A stretch of 64,000 bases of DNA from Apostichopus japonicus (lineage: Eukaryota; Echinodermata; Holothuroidea; Aspidochirotida; Stichopodidae). This document shows positions 49,918 to 61,229 of the stretch, piece by piece. Each line of letters begins with the position of its first letter. Position 1 is the stretch's first letter. The notes under the pieces were generated by a model. The model did not search any database and was not told the DNA's origin. It was given only the letters and a program-made list of their open reading frames with translations. A program made the position numbers and the translations under genes. The stretch lies in contig NC_092575.1 of assembly GCF_037975245.1 (NCBI RefSeq), positions 24,148,341 to 24,212,340 of the forward strand. Direction: 5' to 3'.

Positions 49918-51253
49918 CTTTGTGAATAATTGGTAAATGGAACAACAGGTTTATTACAGACATTAATGACATGATGATTCGACTTTCTTGAGTCGTTATA
50001 AATCAAAGTAAAGCAGTGAGGTACACAAACATCTGTTCGGGTTTTGATTAGTTCCAGAGGATAGCTAGAGGGGTGGATTGTCCCGGCTGAAGTTTTCATA
50101 TAACTTTTTGAAAAAGAAAAAAAAAATATGATTTTTACCTTACATTGGAGAAAAACTGAAGGTCTACATGATCAACAAAGTTGTATTCCTTGTTATAATT
50201 GACAAGATACATATCGCAAATTTAAATACTACTTAATATAAAATAAACTTACTATATAAACTATATACTATATAAATAAACTATAACTTAATATAAAAAT
50301 ATGATAAAACACAATGCATTTCTATTTGCAAACTTGGATACATTACAATACGGGTACACTATACATAAATTGGTCATTTGTATCCGTTTTTGCTCTATAT
50401 TGGCAAATATGGAACTTTATTCAATCGGCGTAGATCAATTCCACAGAGTAAGTGAGAGTAGAGTAATACCATTAACACTATCATTACATCAGTGTGTATA
50501 TAATGATGTATACAGTGGCGTAGCTATGGGGGGGGGTCAAGGGAGGACACGTGCCCGGGCGCCGGATTTTTGGGGGCACTGAAATGGGAGAATGAGAGCA
50601 AAAAAAATAATCACTTTTTAGAAAAACATGACGAAATTGATGTATGTCGTCAGACATGAGTATTTTCCAGTTACTAATAAGAATCTGAACTAAATCTAGT
50701 TGTTTTTATTAGCAAATTTATAGATTGTGATTTCTTTTCAGTCCATTTCGACCTTTTTCTCTTTTTTAAAAAAAAAATTCTGTTCTGTATTCTGTAATGT
50801 CTATATGTCACGGAAATTTCGGGTATTTCAGTATACAGTTCCAAGGCAGTAGATTTCAAAAGGTGGAAATATCATAGGCGTAGGAGCAAAATTTTAGGGG
50901 GGGGGGGCTGTAACGACTAGCCCGAAATATATAATATATAGCAGTGGTGGGGGGTGGGCGCATTTTTCTACTCTGGCACCCGGGCGCCAAACCTCTAGCT
51001 ACGCCACAGGATGTATAACACCTATCTGCTTCAATATTACTGCGCTTTTGTGGTAAGGACTTTGACAATTTTGATGGCAACTAAAGACAACTGTTCATAT
51101 TTCGCAAACGACGAGTATAAATTGATTGGTACCGTTTCTTAAAAGCCTTACATATTTACTTCACTCTTTGAACAGCCAAATAAACTGAACAACACCTCCG
51201 AAGTATTATAATGTTAAGCAGTTTCTAAAGTTAGTATATTTTGATCCATTTAC
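49918..51253 (-). other. Intron 1 of the tocopherol-cyclase-like gene
   Basis: GT...AG intron, phase 0 (TTAGAG|GTAAAT to CACAAAG). It carries the hAT MITE at 50513-51009. The rest is AT-rich with no other gene. Confidence 0.85.
50513..51009. mobile_element. hAT-type MITE with perfect 8-bp target duplication
   Basis: A 497-bp element from CAGTGGCGTAGCTATGGGGG to CTCTAGCTACGCCACAG. The 8-mer GATGTATA occurs immediately before (50505-50512) and after (51010-51017). It also has inner matching segments with CCCGGGCGCC near both ends (about 50554 and 50981). No coding capacity. It lies in an intron of the tocopherol-cyclase-like gene. Confidence 0.93.
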
Positions 51254-51572
51254 CTCTAAAAGAGGCGCGGTCTCTGTTGAAATCATGCTACGACTACCGT
51301 TGCTTCTTATCAGGTTCAAATACGTCAATGTTGCTGCCTTTTGCGTCGCTTCAGGTAGAACACGTCCAAAGAGAATACCAAAAGATCTAGCATTTTCACC
51401 GTCTGTCAGTCTAGCATACCAGCCTTCGAAGAATGGTCCCCGATCTGGATATATGTGGGGGTCGTAATCGCTGCCAACAACAGTACGTATGAACAAAGCG
51501 AGGAATAACAATATCCTCACCGATGACATCATGTTATAATTCATTTCGGAAATGATCAAGCAATCGATATAT
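51254..51572 (-). CDS. Tocopherol-cyclase-like secreted protein, first coding exon with signal peptide
   Basis: The exon runs from acceptor TTTTCCAG (51573 side) to donor TTAGAG|GTAAAT. The first in-frame ATG is at 51544, giving 97 codons, and 28 bases of 5' UTR precede it in the exon. An ATG at 51529 would serve equally. Residues about 8-24 (VRILLFLALFIRTVVGS) form a typical signal peptide with cleavage near residue 25. Then comes DYDPHIYPDRGPFFEGWYAR, whose FFEGWY is the N-terminal hallmark of the tocopherol cyclase family, followed by SFGILFGRVLP. No plastid-type leader is present. The protein is therefore likely secreted or lumenal. An upstream non-coding exon must exist to the right. Confidence 0.88.
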
Positions 51573-51639
51573 CTGGAAAATAAATATAATAATTACAGAT
51601 AACTTTATTTTTGTGTTTTTTTTTCTCGAAAGTAGACCG

Positions 51640-51769
51640 CTATGGCACTTCCCAGGCCTTGTAAGTTGCATTTATGAGCTTGAAATTACTAGTGATATCA
51701 TAAAAACATATGCTCAATGGGGGGGGGGGGGGTTGCGCCCTTCGCCCCCCCCTTGGTTACGCGCCTGTT
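51640..51769 (+). mobile_element. hAT-type MITE, family B copy 3 (truncated)
   Basis: Contains TATGGCACTTCCCAGGCC, TTGTAAGTTGCATTTA, ATTACTAGTGATATCATAAA, ATATGCTCAA, a G-run, CGCCCTTCGCCCCCC and the end TTGGTTACGCGCCTG. These match the right-hand half of the copies at 44524 and 53069. The left half is missing. It lies just upstream of the first coding exon of the tocopherol-cyclase-like gene. Confidence 0.75.
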
Positions 51770-52040
51770 CTTATCATTATTCTCATTCTCATTTTTCTCA
51801 TTCTCATTAACACCTTATCATATTCATATTCTCATTCTCATTCTCATTCTCATTCTTATTCTTATTATTATTATTATTATTCTTATTCTCATTCTCATTA
51901 ATTCCTCATCATATTCATATTCTCTTTCTCATTATTATTCTTATCATTATTCTTATTCTCATTCTCATTCTCTTTCTCATTTTTCTATTTCTCATTCTAA
52001 GTTTTCTAATTTTTCTCATTCTTCTCATTAATTCCTTTCT
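51770..52040. repeat. Microsatellite (ATTCTC)n / (ATT)n mixture
   Basis: A long run of CATTCTCATTCTCATT interspersed with TTATTATTATT and CATATTCATATT. It directly abuts the MITE end at 51769. Confidence 0.95.
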
Positions 52041-52315
52041 AGCAGTAGTATTTTTTACTGTACTCCACATGGCGAAGGAATATCTTAATTCGAGTGTATA
52101 ATACAGTGCATTCGAGGAGTTTCATTTATCGGTTCTAATTATGTAATAATAAATAATAAAATGATGCCATAAAAGTGTTGTATGTACCATATGCGGTGGA
52201 TTGGCCTAAGTAAAATATTTTCTCGTAAACTTCAATAAAAACTAACACAATGTTTTATAGCTAAACTACATGTATATACATTATAAGATACTTGATTCCC
52301 AGTACTTTATGACAG
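52041..52315. other. Short stretch without recognised feature
   Basis: AT-rich DNA between the microsatellite and the next MITE. Confidence 0.5.
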
Positions 52316-52323
52316 ATGATATG

Positions 52324-52687
52324 CAGTGGCGTAGGAAGGTACTTTTGAGTGGGGGGGGGGGGCTGAAGACTGATGGCCGGCCTGGGGAGGGGTCTAAGGG
52401 GAGGGGGACACCCTCCCCTTTGGAATTTTTTGGCATTTCCAGGTGGCCTCAGATGCAATTTGGTGCAATATAGCACACTTCAACACCCACTCCATTTTGT
52501 AAAGATTTTTTCATTTTCACCTGGCCTTAGATGCAATTTGGTGCTTCAAATGAGATTTTTTTCTCATTTGGAAATGAAAAAAGGGGTTTTCTGACTTGCG
52601 GAGCGGGGGGGGGGGCGGAACGATACTTCCGCCCCCCATATTTTTCACTGGGGGGCTGGCGCCCCCAGCCCCCCGGTTCCTACGCCC
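52324..52687 (+). mobile_element. hAT-type MITE, family A copy 2
   Basis: A 364-bp element from CAGTGGCGTAGGAAGGTAC to CCCCGGTTCCTACGCCC, flanked by ATGATATG at 52316-52323 and 52688-52695, a perfect 8-bp duplication. The right end lacks the last three bases of the inverted repeat. The interior is the reverse complement of 23139-23499, with a few substitutions and G-run length changes. No coding capacity. Confidence 0.92.
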
Positions 52688-52695
52688 ATGATATG

Positions 52696-53068
52696 TCAAA
52701 GAAATTATGCAGAAGTTCATAAATATACGTACCGCCTAAATTTTCAGTTTATGCAACCATGCATTTCATCTCGTGATCCATATATACATACTAAATCATT
52801 GTAGGATTTGGTATACTTTGTAACGAAGCATATAATGACCTTTCCTTTGATTACATTACATTAGGCCTATATATTGACAAAGTGTCTTGATACCGTTATT
52901 CAAACAGTTATTTAACTTGGATTTGATAATTGCATCAAACGATTATTATCCCCAGTATCTGATGTGTAAACATGAGACGAAGTCCACTGTCAGAAAACAA
53001 AAACGAATACGTCGGCGTTATATAATATTTCACTTTTTCATATACTTAGACTGATGGTTATTTCTACA
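52696..53068. other. Short stretch without recognised feature
   Basis: AT-rich DNA between two MITEs, with no gene seen. Confidence 0.5.
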
Positions 53069-53349
53069 CAGGCGCGTAGCCAAGGGGGGCGGGGCGAAGG
53101 GGGAAGCCGCCCCCCTATCTAAGCGTAGCGCCACCATAGGTTGGCGCGAAGCGTACAATAAACTTTTGGCTGAAAATGCCTCCCAGATCGCTGGAAATGG
53201 CACTTCCCAGGCCTTGTAAGTTGCATCTTAGCATTTCCTCTTTTGAAAATACTAGCGATATTATAAAAACATTAAAAAAAAAGTAAAAAATATGCTCAAG
53301 GGGGGGGGCGGCTGCCCCCTTCGCCCCCCCCCCCTTGGCTACGCGCCTG
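53069..53349 (+). mobile_element. hAT-type MITE, family B copy 2
   Basis: A 281-bp element with perfect ends CAGGCGCGTAGCCAAGG and CCTTGGCTACGCGCCTG. The interior matches 44524-44793. The flanking 8-mers TTTCTACA and GGCGTAGT do not match, so the target duplication is lost or the right flank is rearranged. The GGCGTAGTAG that follows may be the start of yet another end. Confidence 0.85.
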
Positions 53350-53479
53350 GGCGTAGTAGTATTGTGGCTCGCAGGTTTCTACGTTTCCCAGAAAGTGGCT
53401 AAAATCCATCGTTTATCTTGAAAGGCCGTCGTTTGTTTTTCGAAAAGCTGGTTTGTTACCGGCATGGACGAGTTGTTCT

Positions 53480-54562
53480 TTAGTGGTCATCGTCTGTATA
53501 GTAGGAAGTTGAAACTATATATGTTTCAGTTTCCGTTTGGAATCTGGTTCGTATTTCCGACCTTCCGATGCTTTTTATAGAGTATATGTTTAAACCTTGC
53601 GCATCATTTTTTTCCACACGCCCGAAACCATCTGGGAAGAGGAGATTGTCAGCATAGCGGACCGGATCTTCCAGCCATAATTTGTCATCCATGCCCCAGT
53701 CACCTATATTGGTAGTTCCATAAGCACCACCAGTAGTAGTATTATTACTCTTCTGTAGGTGATTCGCCGTCTGCAATGTCTCTGAATCCTTCGAGTCAGC
53801 CTCGTGACTTTCATATTCCATTGTATCCTCATTCCGTTTTTCATGTGGCCCTTCTCTGATCGTCCACACATCGTCCACACATCGTCCACACATCGTCCAC
53901 ACATCGTCCACACATCGTCCACACATCGTCCACACATCGTCCACACATCGTCCACACATCGTCCACACATCGTCCACACATCGTCCACACATCGTCCACA
54001 CATCGTCCACACATCGTCCACACATCGTCCACACATCGTCCACACATCGTCCACACATCGTCCACACATCGTCCACACATCGTCCACACATCGTCCACAC
54101 ATCGTCCACACATCGTCCACACATCGTCCACACATCGTCCACACATCGTCCACACATCGTCCACACATCGTCCACACATCGTCCACACATCGTCCACACA
54201 TCGTCCACACATCGTCCACACATCGTCCACACATCGTCCACACATCGTCCACACATCGTCCACACATCGTCCACACATCGTCCACACATCGTCCACACAT
54301 CGTCCACACATCGTCCACACATCGTCCACACATCGTCCACACATCGTCCACACATCGTCCACACATCGTCCACACATCGTCCACACATCGTCCACACATC
54401 GTCCACACATCGTCCACACATCGTCCACACATCCAAATGTCGAACATGTGAGGTTGTGCGTTGTCTCTTAGCAGACCGCTCGTTTACGTGAGTCTTCGCG
54501 TGTCTAACCAACGCATCTCTTAGAAGAAATATCTTTTCACAGACAGTACATGTGTTGATCGT
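53480..54562 (-). pseudogene. C2H2 zinc-finger exon interrupted by an 11-bp array, probably broken
   Basis: The open frame runs from just after a TAA at 54563-54565 to a stop at 53480. It contains one perfect C2H2 finger (about 54488-54550: CTVC, twelve residues EKIFLLRDALVR, then HAKTH) and a basic linker. About 190 residues of the 11-residue repeat VDDVWTMCGRC follow, then a hydrophilic acidic tail of about 115 residues (for example GDWGMDDKLWLEDPVRYADN). No ATG and no usable AG acceptor lie between the TAA and the finger, so the finger cannot be reached in frame from upstream. This argues for a pseudogene, a sequence error at the TAA, or a non-standard start. The tail reads like real coding sequence. 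Which zinc-finger gene it derives from is not clear. Confidence 0.6.
53861..54432. repeat. 11-bp satellite-like array, 52 perfect copies
   Basis: The unit CGTCCACACAT is repeated 52 times without a visible change (572 bp). Since 11 is not a multiple of three, three units give 11 codons, and each reading frame of one strand encodes the same peptide cycle. On the minus strand that is VDDVWTMCGRC, and on the plus strand a HRPHIVHTSST cycle. No frame contains a stop. The lack of variation implies recent expansion. Confidence 0.98.
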
Positions 54563-54629
54563 TTACTCTACATCGTGTGTACACGCTGTTGTCGCATTAA
54601 GGCACCGCGTCTTGGGATCTTTGACAAAT

Positions 54630-55030
54630 CTTACACACGGGGGGGGGGGGGGTAGGAAGCTTCCAAAAAGAGGGGCACTTCCTCATTCCACAACCACCAC
54701 TCGTTATGCTATAAACCGATACACAGTTCACCGGCCATATCACTTAAATATATATGATGTGTTAGTATGCTATCAATACTATTTATTGAGATCGTTTATT
54801 GTTAACCGTGCTACAAAAAGATATTGGATGCCATTTTTGAAATAGCATGTATAGACTAAAAATAAATAATTAAAATAAAATATTAAAATTAACAAAGGCG
54901 TAAGATAACCAAAAGACAGTTCTTCATCAAAGGGGCACATTTTATTTGCCAATAGAGCACATTTGTTATTTTGGGGAAAAAGCAGGGGAGGGGCACGTGC
55001 CCCCATTACCCCCCCCCCCAGGCTCCTACC
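54630..55030. other. MITE debris with G- and C-runs
   Basis: Lies between a G-run at about 54639-54652 and CCCCCCCCCAGGCTCCTACC at about 55009-55030, opposite in sense, which may be the two decayed ends of one hAT-like element. No gene seen. Confidence 0.35.
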
Positions 55031-55504
55031 CCCTGCTTACACACATATTCTCCCTCGAAATGACGGACTGGTTAGTTGTAATCAGGTATTAACAAACCAC
55101 AGGCAGTACTCACACTGGTCTATGAAATAGCCAGTAGTATAGCTACTGGTCAGAGAATATTTTGAAATTTATTTAACATTTTACTTACAAATTCAAGAAG
55201 TTTCTTCAGGACACATGCACTCAAAAACATCTATTAGAATTAACGCTTTTGACGGAAACGACTAATCTCCAGACGTAAAAAGTCTGTTGTTGTTTGGTAT
55301 ACTTTGTTTCAAGGAATACTATTGAAACATTAATACAACGTTGGTCTGTTTGCTATAGCAGTACTACAAACACTATAACACGATACACGCTTGTTTTCTA
55401 CACATACAGACATACGAAAGTAATTTCTGCACTCTTGCAATACTTAGTGCAATAACTTATTATTATAAACAGACATTATTTACAGATATAGTATCGATTG
55501 CTTA

Positions 55505-55540
55505 CCGGCGCCATCTTCGACAAGTATATCGGTAGGCCAA
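55505..55540 (-). promoter_or_regulatory. Candidate first exon end with start codon (M-A-P then donor)
   Basis: On the minus strand CGAAGATGGCGCCGGTAAGC holds an ATG in a good start context followed, after three codons, by a GTAAGC donor. It sits upstream of the zinc-finger remnant and of the tocopherol-cyclase-like gene, in their orientation. Joined to the acceptor at 51573 it would give only a short upstream frame ending in a stop. It may belong to another transcript or be chance. Confidence 0.2.
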
Positions 55541-58087
55541 TGCTTTACTTTAATCTCTAGACAAGTTCCATACACCTTGTGTTACAACAGTGTATATGCA
55601 GAAACTATAGCCTACATTTAACATGGTGTAGATATCTCGTCAATCAAAACTTTAAAAAACAAACAATAAGGTACCCATGCGATATGGCAACCTGAAGGGA
55701 AAATAGTGTTCACTCGAGTGTAAACACAATACCAAGGCGAAAAGAAGCCATTCGATACAATTTGTATTAAATAAAGAGAAAAAAGGACTAGTCAGTAGAA
55801 ATGTTGCCAAACAAATTAAGAGTCTGTACAAAGAAAGAAAAAAACACAACCAAACGCAGAACACTGCAGCAATACGGGAGTAAATTAATTTGCTGATTTA
55901 TATATATTCAGATATACTTGCTGAAAATTTGACAAACGAATTTGAATAATTTAAAAAGAAAATAATACATGCATAAATGCATAAATTCGATAAGACATTA
56001 TACAGCTACATAGCATGTAACGGGAACCCTCGAAAGTAGTGAATATTTTGTATTCGTGTGTACGCGGTTTCAGACAAGAGCAATTCAATTTTGAGTCTTT
56101 TGAACCTGACGTATTTAGGCTTACTTTGGTTTTACTGTGAACGCTTCATAAGTTAGTTACAACATTAAGAGAGTATGATTTTGACAAGGAAATATTAGTA
56201 GGCAATCTGTTCTATCGGAGAAACAACAATTATATAACCAAGGTGTGTATAGTGAAATAAAATGTATATCTATACGGTAAAGTTGAGTGAGTGATTCCAA
56301 GGAATCACCGATAACATTTGTTTTAATGTGTGTATTGGTATGATTGTCTTAACAAACTTTACCTTATTGTTTTCAATATACACACGTCATAAAACTGATG
56401 GTAGCGATAGCCTATATATGCTGCGGGGGGGGGGGGGGGGATCCATCATGGCGAATGTATGTGTAAATTAATTGTTAGGTTTGTATTATCATTATCTGCT
56501 TTACATGACAAAAGGGATCTACTTGAGGGGGGGGGGGGCAAATAAGCTGAGTGGGTGAGCCGTGTAGGGAACTGTGCCCCAATATTCTTAGTTAAAACAT
56601 TGGGGCACTAGTATATGGCTTACAATGAAACTTATGTACCTATCATAAAACATATAGACTTGATACATGTATTTATGAACCGTACTTTTCCTTTTGAACG
56701 CCATTTCTACAATACGTGCCTAGAATGTTGAGGTTGCACATGCACTACTGACTAATGAAATGAGAAGAAATGATACGATAATTTCGCTTAGTTCTATTTC
56801 TCATCGGGGGCTGAGCAGATGAGAATAAAATATTACTAACTACTAATCTCATAGCACAATGTTTGAACTCTTATTTGACACTTGTTTGAACTTTTATGAG
56901 ATACACGAGTCATTATGAGCCTGGTAGGCCTAGCGACTACACGAGTTTGTCACTAAACTTGGGTTGGAGGGGGCATTTGATATTCTGTCCCCCACCCTAC
57001 AGAAAGTGGGGGCGTGTCCCCTCCCCCCCCCCCCATGATTATACGCCACTGGCTATACGTTCAGACAAATTCAAAGACACCGTGGAATGAAAGTCTTGAG
57101 AGTTAAATTGTATCAAGTATAAAGTCAAAACTTACCTGGGATACAGAACGTTTGACTATTCAGTCTAGCTGCCTACTTCTCCGTATGAATAACAGTCCAC
57201 ATATTTACATTCTGTATGACGCTATGTGTATTCCCCCACATATGGTCGAACCGATTAAGTTGTCCGCAGCAAGTCACTGTTTACACACCTGTTTAACATC
57301 CTCGCTGCATGATGAGCAGTTTCGTAATTCATTATCAGCCCATAATTTACGTACTAATCGTCTTATTGGGAGAAGAGGTTAGTCCGCAGCTCACAGGCCA
57401 ATATGGGGATATTGCGGATGCGATGTTATCGACCGTTAGGCCTACCGTGGCTCCCCAGTCTGTACGCCACTCAGCCAGGTCTGATCCCAGGCCGAGGCAC
57501 AGGGGGCCGTGAAGATTTCTGTGCCCCACATCCTTCTCACCATCATGATCGTTGTACTAAGCGTTCACACGATCATACAGAAACACGAGGGTGCCCCTCA
57601 AGATTATGGTGCCCCTATATAATTGTTTAATGCCCCCTCGAACTTGGAATTCGTAGAGAAGGCCCTGCACTCAGTTTCGAAACACAGTTAACAGGAATGA
57701 GCTTTTCAGCAGGGAAACAGCTCACTGGTTTTCACGAGATGTGTTCATGCTATACCCTACATGATTATTCTTTCAACAAAGTATGCTTAAACCGAAGAAA
57801 ACAAATTATCTACCTTATATTGTATTGAATTCAGTTAAGTTTTAGTGCATCCCGAGAGGGTTAAAAATGCACTTTCCTCAGACGTATAGTGCACTGCAAA
57901 CACTTACATCAACTCAGGAAACGTTGCTAAATTTGAGCACTGCAATATATATATATGGACAAATCTGGGCCTGGTAGCCTTTGGTCATTTCTTTGTGTGT
58001 GTGTGTGCACTTGTTTAGTATGCTCACTGAGGACTTACACACAGGAATTCCAAGTACTCCGATGTCATTTGAACAGAATCACCACGT

Positions 58088-58170
58088 CCTCAGAAGAATT
58101 CTATTGTCCTCAGAAGAATTCTATTGTCCTCAGAAGAATTATATTGTCCTCAGAAGAAGTCAATTGTTAA
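58088..58170 (+). repeat. 20-bp tandem repeat, four copies
   Basis: TCCTCAGAAGAATTCTATTG repeated three times, with a fourth diverged copy (TCCTCAGAAGAAGTCAATTG). The inner GAAGAATTCT is partly palindromic. No function is evident. Confidence 0.9.
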
Positions 58171-61100
58171 GGTATGTATGTGTGTGTAGGGAGAGGGGGG
58201 GGGGAGTTCTCGTTTGTGGGTGGTCACTCATGCAATCCATGCCACTCGAGTTAGTTGTTGGCACGATTTGATGACTCATAGTTATGTTTATATATAACTA
58301 TGACCCAGACGAAAATGCTTTTTTGCACAACTGATATTTCAAAGTCTCTCATTTTTGTGACTTTTTCAAAAAAGTTTCTTTCTCATATTTCTAACAATTG
58401 AAATGAAGCAAGAAGCAAAAGGGAACAAACACAAGACTGAATTTAAGGAATCCACTTCTAGTATGACTAAACTATTCACATTTGGATAAAAGAATACAAA
58501 TAAATACAAACAGATCGATGTGTATCATATGCCGATTCTTTGTTCATATTATAAAGATATTTGTAAGCATTTCATGCAACATAAAACAAAACAAAACAAA
58601 AAATAACCAAACCTATGATAGAAAATGAATAATGAAGAGAAATCAGGATAAGGGGTTGCATTTTATCTTGAAAACAGTAGCAAAAGGACCAACCATAAAT
58701 TCCCCCCTTTTTTTTATAGCATGATAGTTCTTTTAAGTAGACACAAAATGGTGACTTGGATACAGTACAGGCTGCAGGGTAATTGACTAGGTCAAGGGTT
58801 CTACTTTTGCAGTTCTATAACTTTATTTTAACACTCGTCAGTGTTGTGAAGAGGAGTCACTAAACTTCCACTGTGAAGTGACAAAAAATAAGTTTGTCAA
58901 GTTTTGCCCTTTTTTTTCAGATTATACAATCAAATCAGGACCATTACAGGTCACAGACTCAACTGGACATCGAAACCTCTTCAACAACTGTGACCATAAT
59001 TTGTCTTTCTAGCATATTTGGATATAACACTGCAGGATATAACACTTGGATATGTATATTAGATCCTCCTGCAAGCAGGAACTCGCGAAGAAGCCATCAT
59101 TGGCTTATCAAAGCCGCAAGCTGACCAAAGTCAGTCTCTTACATTCATATTTAACGTCAATGATCATGAATTGTCAACAGCTCTGTAACTGGACGACATA
59201 CATTAATCTTGGAGTGACTCAAACTCGGGACCTTATGAACGAACTTCTTATGATCAAACTTATGATGGAACTCGGGACCTTACGATCTAACACTTGGATA
59301 TACCACACAGATGTAATACTGACAACCTTTAACCACTCCCATGCTCAACGAGTTGAGACAATATTTTTCTTAGAGAAGATATTTTGTTTTTTCTAATTTT
59401 GTTCAATACAAGACTCCCACATAATTATAAGTATAATTACCTGATAAGGTAAAATTTATCTCACATAATTCGGGAAAAATTAGACTTTGTTTGGGAATCT
59501 TCCAATTTTATTTGGATGTGATTGATACTAATAGGGCATCAAGAAGGCTAAGATTATTATGATAATGGAGTCACTGACTCATTGTTGATCACCGCTCACT
59601 TGATAAGAATATTCAGTATCAATTTTTAATATAACAAATGATAATCATTGCATAAAATACTTAGAGGGTTTTTCAGAAACTTTGCCATAAACTGAAGAGA
59701 GCTAACAGTAAGGTGACCATAATTTTTTCAGAAATTCCGTGGACATGATATTGCCGTGGACATCACTGGTAGTGTCTACACCTATACGTTTTAGAGATGA
59801 TTGGAAATTTGAGATCTCGATGCTTGGTGGTGCTATGATTCAACAATCACATTAACATGCTAAAATTGTTGTAATACATTATCCAGACACAGGCATTTGT
59901 TTTTCAGATTTACATTATTTCTCTTTAATTCACAAAATTTATGAATGATCAGTGACATTACACGATATCCGGGGACAATTTTGGTGATGCTTTTAATCTG
60001 GAGACAATCCATGAAATTCGGAAGAAATCCGGGACATCTGGTCACCAGAGGCTAAAGCTGATAACAGATATTTGATGATGTAAAATTGCAAATGTATTTG
60101 GTAGCCTAACCTAGAACAACTGCAACAAACAGATGGAACAGAAATTTCATCCAAATTCTTCATAAATCATCTACAGTTGCCAATTAACCAGTTGGTTTAA
60201 TAATGCCAAACAGTCCAATTTATTATATTATTACTTTTATTAATTTGGAGTATTTGAAAAATTTGATCGAGTGAAGCGGTGAGTAGATCACAGGTATTCT
60301 ACTTTATGATGACTCTCAGAAGAAATAACCTGTGAGGGATCATCTAAAACAAAAGAACGACCTTTGCAATGGAGAGGGGGAAGGGAGGGGAATGTCCAGA
60401 TACCACTGTGACTTTTAATCATATGAAGAATGTGTACAGCCATGTTTTTTAACATATATCTGTGCCTCTCCTGAACAAAAAACCAAATTAGCGTAAACTT
60501 TTCAACTCATACTTGCAAAAAATTGTTAGAAATTAATCCTGACCGTCACCTTGAGTCTGTCACTTCCACAATTCATAATCACAATTCATAATCACCCTCC
60601 TCTCGCACATAAGAGAAAAAAAAATCTGTTACTGAATAACAAATTTGTTTTGAAAGGAAATATCATCATAAACCTTGAATAGAACAGAAATTTTGTCTCA
60701 GAAGCCTATGGCTACATGGTACAGAATTAGCAATTTCTGAAATCAAAATAGAGAACGTTTTCTTTTTCATCCAGCTTAGGCTATTATGATCGCATATAGG
60801 TTACATGTTAGGCTAACTGTGGAAAGAGTGGAAATTAGAGTTATTGAATACCATGAAAGAACATATTGAAGTTGCTCTGGACCCTGGTGTTACTATAGTT
60901 ACTTTGTGTATATATGCTAAGAAAAGACACCACTTGCTAGCCTCTTATACTAAATTGTATGAACATACCCGATAGAAAATGAATCTTGCAAGAAGAAAAT
61001 AACACACTTCCTAGGCATATAACCTCCACAAACAAGATTATCCAATGGATATTGTTATGGAACTTGTTATGTTATTGAAAAGTTATCAATCCACAGAGAC

Positions 61101-61223
61101 ATAAATTTAACCTCCCTCGGGTCACCACAGAGTGAATTACAGGCGTTGCATTACAGGCTAAATTCAACACTAAACAAACAAGTAGCTATACTGTCATATG
61201 CCTGCAGCAAGCACTATTAAGAG

Positions 61224-61229
61224 TTTATT
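61224..61229 (-). terminator. Candidate polyadenylation signal of SBNO
   Basis: TTTATT on the plus strand, AATAAA in transcript sense, about 410 bases after the SBNO stop codon. The 3' UTR would be 61200-61633. A repetitive pyrimidine-rich stretch of CTGACTC/CCTCC words lies at about 61525-61625 inside it. Confidence 0.45.

Larger units (their letters stand above)
55031..61222. other. Intergenic stretch of about 6 kb
   Basis: No gene recognised on either strand. Items seen are G-runs at 56425-56440 and 56527-56539, a MITE-like end (TTATACGCCACTGGC) near 57040, GGCCGAGGCACAGGGGGCC near 57490, and a 20-bp repeat near 58090-58170 (listed). A possible first-exon signal near 55510-55530 is listed separately. 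The segment 58890-59400 has an open 116-codon frame without family resemblance. Confidence 0.4.

Noticed and set aside
49782-50099. A 105-codon minus-strand frame as the middle exon of the tocopherol-cyclase-like gene
   Set aside because: It is in a different register. The splice-bounded exon at 49716-49917 gives family motifs and matching phases, whereas this frame gives neither.
53804-54451. A 215-codon His/Thr/Ser-rich frame on the plus strand
   Set aside because: It is the other strand of the 11-bp array. Outside the array it holds only a few random codons.
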